Below are positions 22,649-24,948 of a stretch of DNA of 24,948 bases, one piece after another; the first letter of the stretch is position 1, and the number at the start of each line of letters is the position of its first letter. The DNA comes from CAIQPO01 sp964648275 (GTDB lineage Bacteria; Patescibacteriota; Microgenomatia; UBA1400; MFAQ01): NCBI GenBank assembly GCA_964648275.1, contig CAZYOB010000013.1, positions 1 to 24,948 on the forward strand, given 5' to 3'. Below the pieces are notes generated by a model that had not been told where the DNA came from, searched no databases, and was given only the letters and a program-made list of their open reading frames with translations. Both the position numbers and the translations under genes were made by a program.

Positions 22649-22677
22649 TTGCCTCTACCGGACTTACGTTGGATAAT
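22649..22677 (+). promoter_or_regulatory. Promoter of the Trm9-like gene
   Basis: TTGCCT (22649-22654), a 17-nt spacer, GATAAT (22672-22677), then 6 nt to the ATG at 22684. The -10 would fall inside the longer TTG-started frame, which argues for the ATG start. Confidence 0.55.
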
Positions 22678-22683
22678 GAACTC

Positions 22684-23322
22684 ATGGTCACTGCCCGGGA
22701 AAAGATAAATGAAGTCAAAATGGTTTATGAAGAAATTGCCAAAGACTTCTCCGACACCCGCGGATACATCTGGCCGGAACTCAAACCCTTTATCAAAAAA
22801 GTCGGATCAAAAGAGTCCCTTCTCGACGTAGGTTGTGGCAATGGTCGCCTACTCCTCGGCTTACCCAAAACGATCAAGTACACCGGGCTGGACATCAGCC
22901 CAAAGCTGCTTGAAGAAGCCCAAAAGAAATATCCCAACAACAATTTCATCGAGACTGACATCACCAAACCGGAGATCTGGAAACACCTGGGTGAATTCGA
23001 CCATATCTTCTGTGTTGCGCTCATGCATCATCTTCCAGACAAAGAGTCACAACTATTTGTCCTCAAGCAGATCAAGGCACACCTTAAACCCAAAAGATCT
23101 CTCCTCGTCACTGTCTGGAATCTCTGGCAAAAAAAGTACATCAAGTACCACGTAGATCCAGCCACTAAGTGGCAAAACCCTTACTGGGTCAACATCCCCT
23201 TCAAGGGTAAAAAGCGTTTCTGCTTTGCCTACACTAAACCATATCTTGAATCCCTCCTCAAGGAAGCCAAACTCCCTCTGAAAATCAAAAAGACCGAGGG
23301 TAACTATCTCCTCTATAAATAG
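22684..23322 (+). CDS. Trm9/ALKBH8-like SAM-dependent methyltransferase
   Basis: Class I methyltransferase: motif I LLDVGCGNGRLL, post-I YTGLDIS, and motif IV region FDHIFCVALMHHLPDKES. Several parts follow the eukaryotic tRNA methyltransferase Trm9 as I know it. These are the opening VYEEIAKDFSDTRGYIWPEL (Trm9: VYxEIAxHFSxTRYKPWP), the VALMHHL block, VTVWNLWQKK, and the late RFCFAYTKPYLESLLKEA (Trm9: RYYHLYxxGEL). Trm9 esterifies carboxymethyl-uridine at tRNA position 34, the product that Elp3 starts. A TTG start at 22669 would add five residues; ATG 22684 (212 aa) fits the promoter better. Methyltransferase class is certain; the tRNA role is inferred from motif likeness plus the divergent elp3. 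Confidence 0.8.
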   Translation: MVTAREKINEVKMVYEEIAKDFSDTRGYIWPELKPFIKKVGSKESLLDVGCGNGRLLLGLPKTIKYTGLDISPKLLEEAQKKYPNNNFIETDITKPEIWKHLGEFDHIFCVALMHHLPDKESQLFVLKQIKAHLKPKRSLLVTVWNLWQKKYIKYHVDPATKWQNPYWVNIPFKGKKRFCFAYTKPYLESLLKEAKLPLKIKKTEGNYLLYK

Positions 23323-23357
23323 ACTGACCAAGCTCTACCTCACCATGGGGCATTTAA

Positions 23358-23386
23358 TTGACATTTAACTTACTATGAGATAACAT
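23358..23386 (+). promoter_or_regulatory. Promoter of the zinc-ribbon gene
   Basis: TTGACA (23358-23363), a 17-nt spacer, TAACAT (23381-23386), then a leader of about 25 nt. Confidence 0.8.
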
Positions 23387-23417
23387 CTGGCTACCTTAAT
23401 ATAGACAGGAGTTACTC

Positions 23418-23570
23418 ATGGGAGATCTGGATCAAGATGATGCCCGCAAGAAATGCCCGAAATGCGGGTCCCGTTACCATTTCGTCTACATGAAAGTTAA
23501 TGAACTTGGCCAACTTGAATATCACTGTCCGGACTGTGACACAGTTCTAGGTATCAAAGTGTCAAAATAA
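23418..23570 (+). CDS. 50-residue zinc-ribbon protein
   Basis: ATG at 23418 with the SD AGGAG (23407-23411) six bases upstream; 50 codons, stop TAA at 23568-23570. The product is MGDLDQDDARKKCPKCGSRY, then a beta-hairpin-like stretch, then HCPDCDTVLGIKVSK. The two knuckles CPKC and CPDC are 24 residues apart and form a classic zinc-ribbon layout. It is bracketed by a full promoter and a perfect terminator. Too small to assign; such ribbons occur in transcription and ribosome-associated proteins. Confidence 0.85.
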   Translation: MGDLDQDDARKKCPKCGSRYHFVYMKVNELGQLEYHCPDCDTVLGIKVSK

Positions 23571-23579
23571 TCGAGACTA

Positions 23580-23605
23580 CCTCCGGAATCAACTCCGGAG
23601 GTTTT
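23580..23605 (+). terminator. Intrinsic terminator of the zinc-ribbon gene
   Basis: CCTCCGGA (23580-23587), a 6-nt loop, TCCGGAGG (23594-23601), then TTTT. Confidence 0.88.
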
Positions 23606-23612
23606 GTATCCC

Positions 23613-23641
23613 TTGAAATACCAACCATTTTTTGCCATACT
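23613..23641 (+). promoter_or_regulatory. Promoter of the Pro-rich membrane protein gene
   Basis: TTGAAA (23613-23618), a 17-nt spacer and CATACT (23636-23641) with a TGC extension, then 6 nt to the ATG at 23648. No SD; leaderless. Confidence 0.6.
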
Positions 23642-23647
23642 AAATAC

Positions 23648-24736
23648 ATGCCAAACGACGACCTCGGCCAGTTTCCCGCGCCCGCCCCAGTTTTACCTGT
23701 CGCACCCATTGATCCCGACACCCATCTACCTACTCCCGAATTTGAGGAAACACCCGATGTAATTCCCTCTCCTGTCACAACACCTCAAGAAACAGCGACT
23801 GAGGCACCACCACCGGCCTCACCGGAAACTCCTTTTACCGTATCCGCTCCTGAAGCCGTCCCATTCGAAGCCTCCCCTGAACCGGAACCTTTGCCTACCT
23901 CAGCCATGCCACCTGAACCTCCATCCCCGGCCTTCGCCCCCCAACCTTTACCTGCCGTCGCTCCTACAAGCGGAGGGTCAACTTTTCGCACCATCATCTT
24001 CTCCGTATTATTTTTCGTTGCTCTTGGTGGCCTTGCAGCCGCCGCCTTCCTTTTTCAACAGACAACTCAGCTCAGAACTCAACTCTCAGAAATCACCCAA
24101 ACCCTAGATCAGCAGCGTACCCAACCTCCCATCACTCCCACACCAACGATCATTGAAATTCCCACAGGCTCACCCACACCCGGCTCCACTATCTCCGCTA
24201 CTCTCACGCCCAGCCCCACCGTAATTCCCGTACCCGGCTCACCACTCAAACCACTTTCCGTCTCCTCCATCGTTCTCAAGATCGGCATTGACTACCAGCC
24301 AAATGCTCAATTTATCCTCCTCAAGACCGATAATGCCAATAGTGCCCAAGGTGCCATCTCCAAATACTTCTTCCGTCAGGACCTCAACACCAAAAAATAT
24401 TTCTATGTCTTGGTCAGTGGTACATCCCAACCGGAAATTATCGATAGGAACATCCAGGTTACACCTGACAACAACATTCCCTCGCTCAATAGCTTGGTTC
24501 TCGAAGATAAACTCGGCATCGATCTTGATGAAGCCCTCAGAATCGTCTACTCCAAATGTTCCGACCAGACAGCTTGCCAGGGAGCAGATACCAGAGCGCA
24601 GTACATTCAAACCTCCAGTGGTGTCATCTGGCAGATCTCCCTTTTCATCCCCGGAAAAACTCAGCCGATGGTCATGCAAATCAACGCTCAGACCAAAAAC
24701 ATCGTCTTCCGTACCTCAGAATTCATCCAGGATTAG
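23648..24736 (+). CDS. Pro-rich, single-span membrane-anchored protein
   Basis: 362 residues. Residues 1-110 are disordered and rich in Pro, Ala, Glu and Thr (cytoplasmic side expected). A membrane span lies at about 114-136 (TIIFSVLFFVALGGLAAAAF). A short coiled coil follows (TTQLRTQLSEITQTLDQQRT), then a Pro/Thr/Ser linker (160-200). A folded C-terminal domain (201-362) has two cysteines ten codons apart or fewer (KCSDQTACQGAD). No catalytic motif and no family recognised. It may be a surface or periplasmic binding module. Its stop overlaps that of the convergent gene at 24733. Confidence 0.8.
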   Translation: MPNDDLGQFPAPAPVLPVAPIDPDTHLPTPEFEETPDVIPSPVTTPQETATEAPPPASPETPFTVSAPEAVPFEASPEPEPLPTSAMPPEPPSPAFAPQPLPAVAPTSGGSTFRTIIFSVLFFVALGGLAAAAFLFQQTTQLRTQLSEITQTLDQQRTQPPITPTPTIIEIPTGSPTPGSTISATLTPSPTVIPVPGSPLKPLSVSSIVLKIGIDYQPNAQFILLKTDNANSAQGAISKYFFRQDLNTKKYFYVLVSGTSQPEIIDRNIQVTPDNNIPSLNSLVLEDKLGIDLDEALRIVYSKCSDQTACQGADTRAQYIQTSSGVIWQISLFIPGKTQPMVMQINAQTKNIVFRTSEFIQD

Positions 24737-24948
24737 GGCTTGACTTCGTCAACGTACAGAGTGGTTCCTGAATACTCTCCCGTAACCGTCACTTGCTGAC
24801 CCACGTATTGTTTCAAATCCAATTTTCTACTTGTAATCTCAATACTTTTTTTACCAGAAAGGATCAGAAACTTTTCTCCGCTCTCACTGACCACCCCTTG
24901 TATGCTCTGTACTGGAGATGTTTCAAAACTCACGTTGGTCGGAGTCGA
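24733..24948 (-). CDS. C-terminal part of a protein, small OB-fold-like domain
   Basis: Open to the right window edge, so the N-terminus is missing; the visible part is 71 residues. The sequence GVVSESGEKFLILSGKKSIE, then LKQYVGQQVTVTGEYSGTTL and YVDEV, has the short-strand pattern of OB-fold modules found in exported proteins. A GTG at 24933 could be read as a start, but no SD precedes it and the frame runs on to the edge. Convergent with the Pro-rich protein; the stops share TTAG. Confidence 0.55.
   Translation of the reverse strand, partial: STPTNVSFETSPVQSIQGVVSESGEKFLILSGKKSIEITSRKLDLKQYVGQQVTVTGEYSGTTLYVDEVKP

Noticed and set aside
1..24948. CRISPR arrays, insertion sequences, integrase or toxin-antitoxin modules, tRNA genes
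   Set aside because: No regularly spaced repeats, transposase motifs, paired small toxin-like genes or tRNA cloverleaf signatures were found on reading through the window.

Overview
The window looks like a chromosomal segment of a candidate-phyla-radiation (Patescibacteria) bacterium, most likely of the Microgenomates type. This is inferred from gene style, not from a marker gene. Core enzymes are short and divergent (FolD, thymidylate kinase, methionyl-tRNA formyltransferase). An Elp3-type radical-SAM/GNAT enzyme is present, surface proteins carry Pro/Thr-rich linkers, and there is an O-antigen-ligase/TPR fusion-like protein. TGA is used as a stop (fmt, rpmB), so this is not a code-25 lineage. 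I see no transposon, integrase, CRISPR array, tRNA or rRNA.

Layout. 1-2.9 kb: minus-strand one-carbon/nucleotide genes (a small protein, a thymidylate-kinase-like protein, glyA, folD). 2.9-3.65 kb: two small plus-strand genes of unknown role with a terminator. 3.66-5.68 kb: topA (minus). 5.69-7.05 kb: a 1.36 kb stretch without convincing genes, holding two tandem minus-strand structured RNAs, each with its own promoter and terminator. 7.05-11.93 kb: an elongasome cluster (PBP2, MreD-like, MreC-like, a small membrane protein, PAP2-like phosphatase, MreB), with mreC on the opposite strand to the rest. 12.04-14.14 kb: O-antigen ligase family protein. 14.16-18.5 kb: peptide deformylase, a small membrane protein, methionyl-tRNA formyltransferase, unknown proteins, ribosomal protein bL28 and an M50 metalloprotease. 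18.5-20.9 kb: an anchored surface protein and two unknown SD-led genes. 21.0-23.3 kb: a divergent pair, Elp3 and a Trm9-like methyltransferase. 23.4-24.9 kb: a 50-residue zinc ribbon, a Pro-rich membrane-anchored protein and the end of a further minus-strand gene.

How genes work together. GlyA and FolD interconvert folate one-carbon units. Fmt consumes the 10-formyl form and Def removes the formyl group after translation starts. MreB/C/D, PBP2 and probably the PAP2-like enzyme serve rod-shape peptidoglycan synthesis. Elp3 and the Trm9-like enzyme could make successive modifications on wobble uridine of tRNA.

Two observations stand out. First, the two RNAs at 5742-7003 begin with the same 16 nt at or near +1 and have promoters of the same design (TTGACW-N17-TAATAT). 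The extended promoter element, with TATATACTTGAC-like sequence at the -35, recurs upstream of three other SD-led genes. Second, genes in the window fall into two expression styles. Most housekeeping genes have a -10 box only 5-12 nt before the start codon (leaderless or nearly so) and no visible terminator. Small and unknown genes have full promoters, a strong Shine-Dalgarno and usually a dedicated intrinsic terminator.
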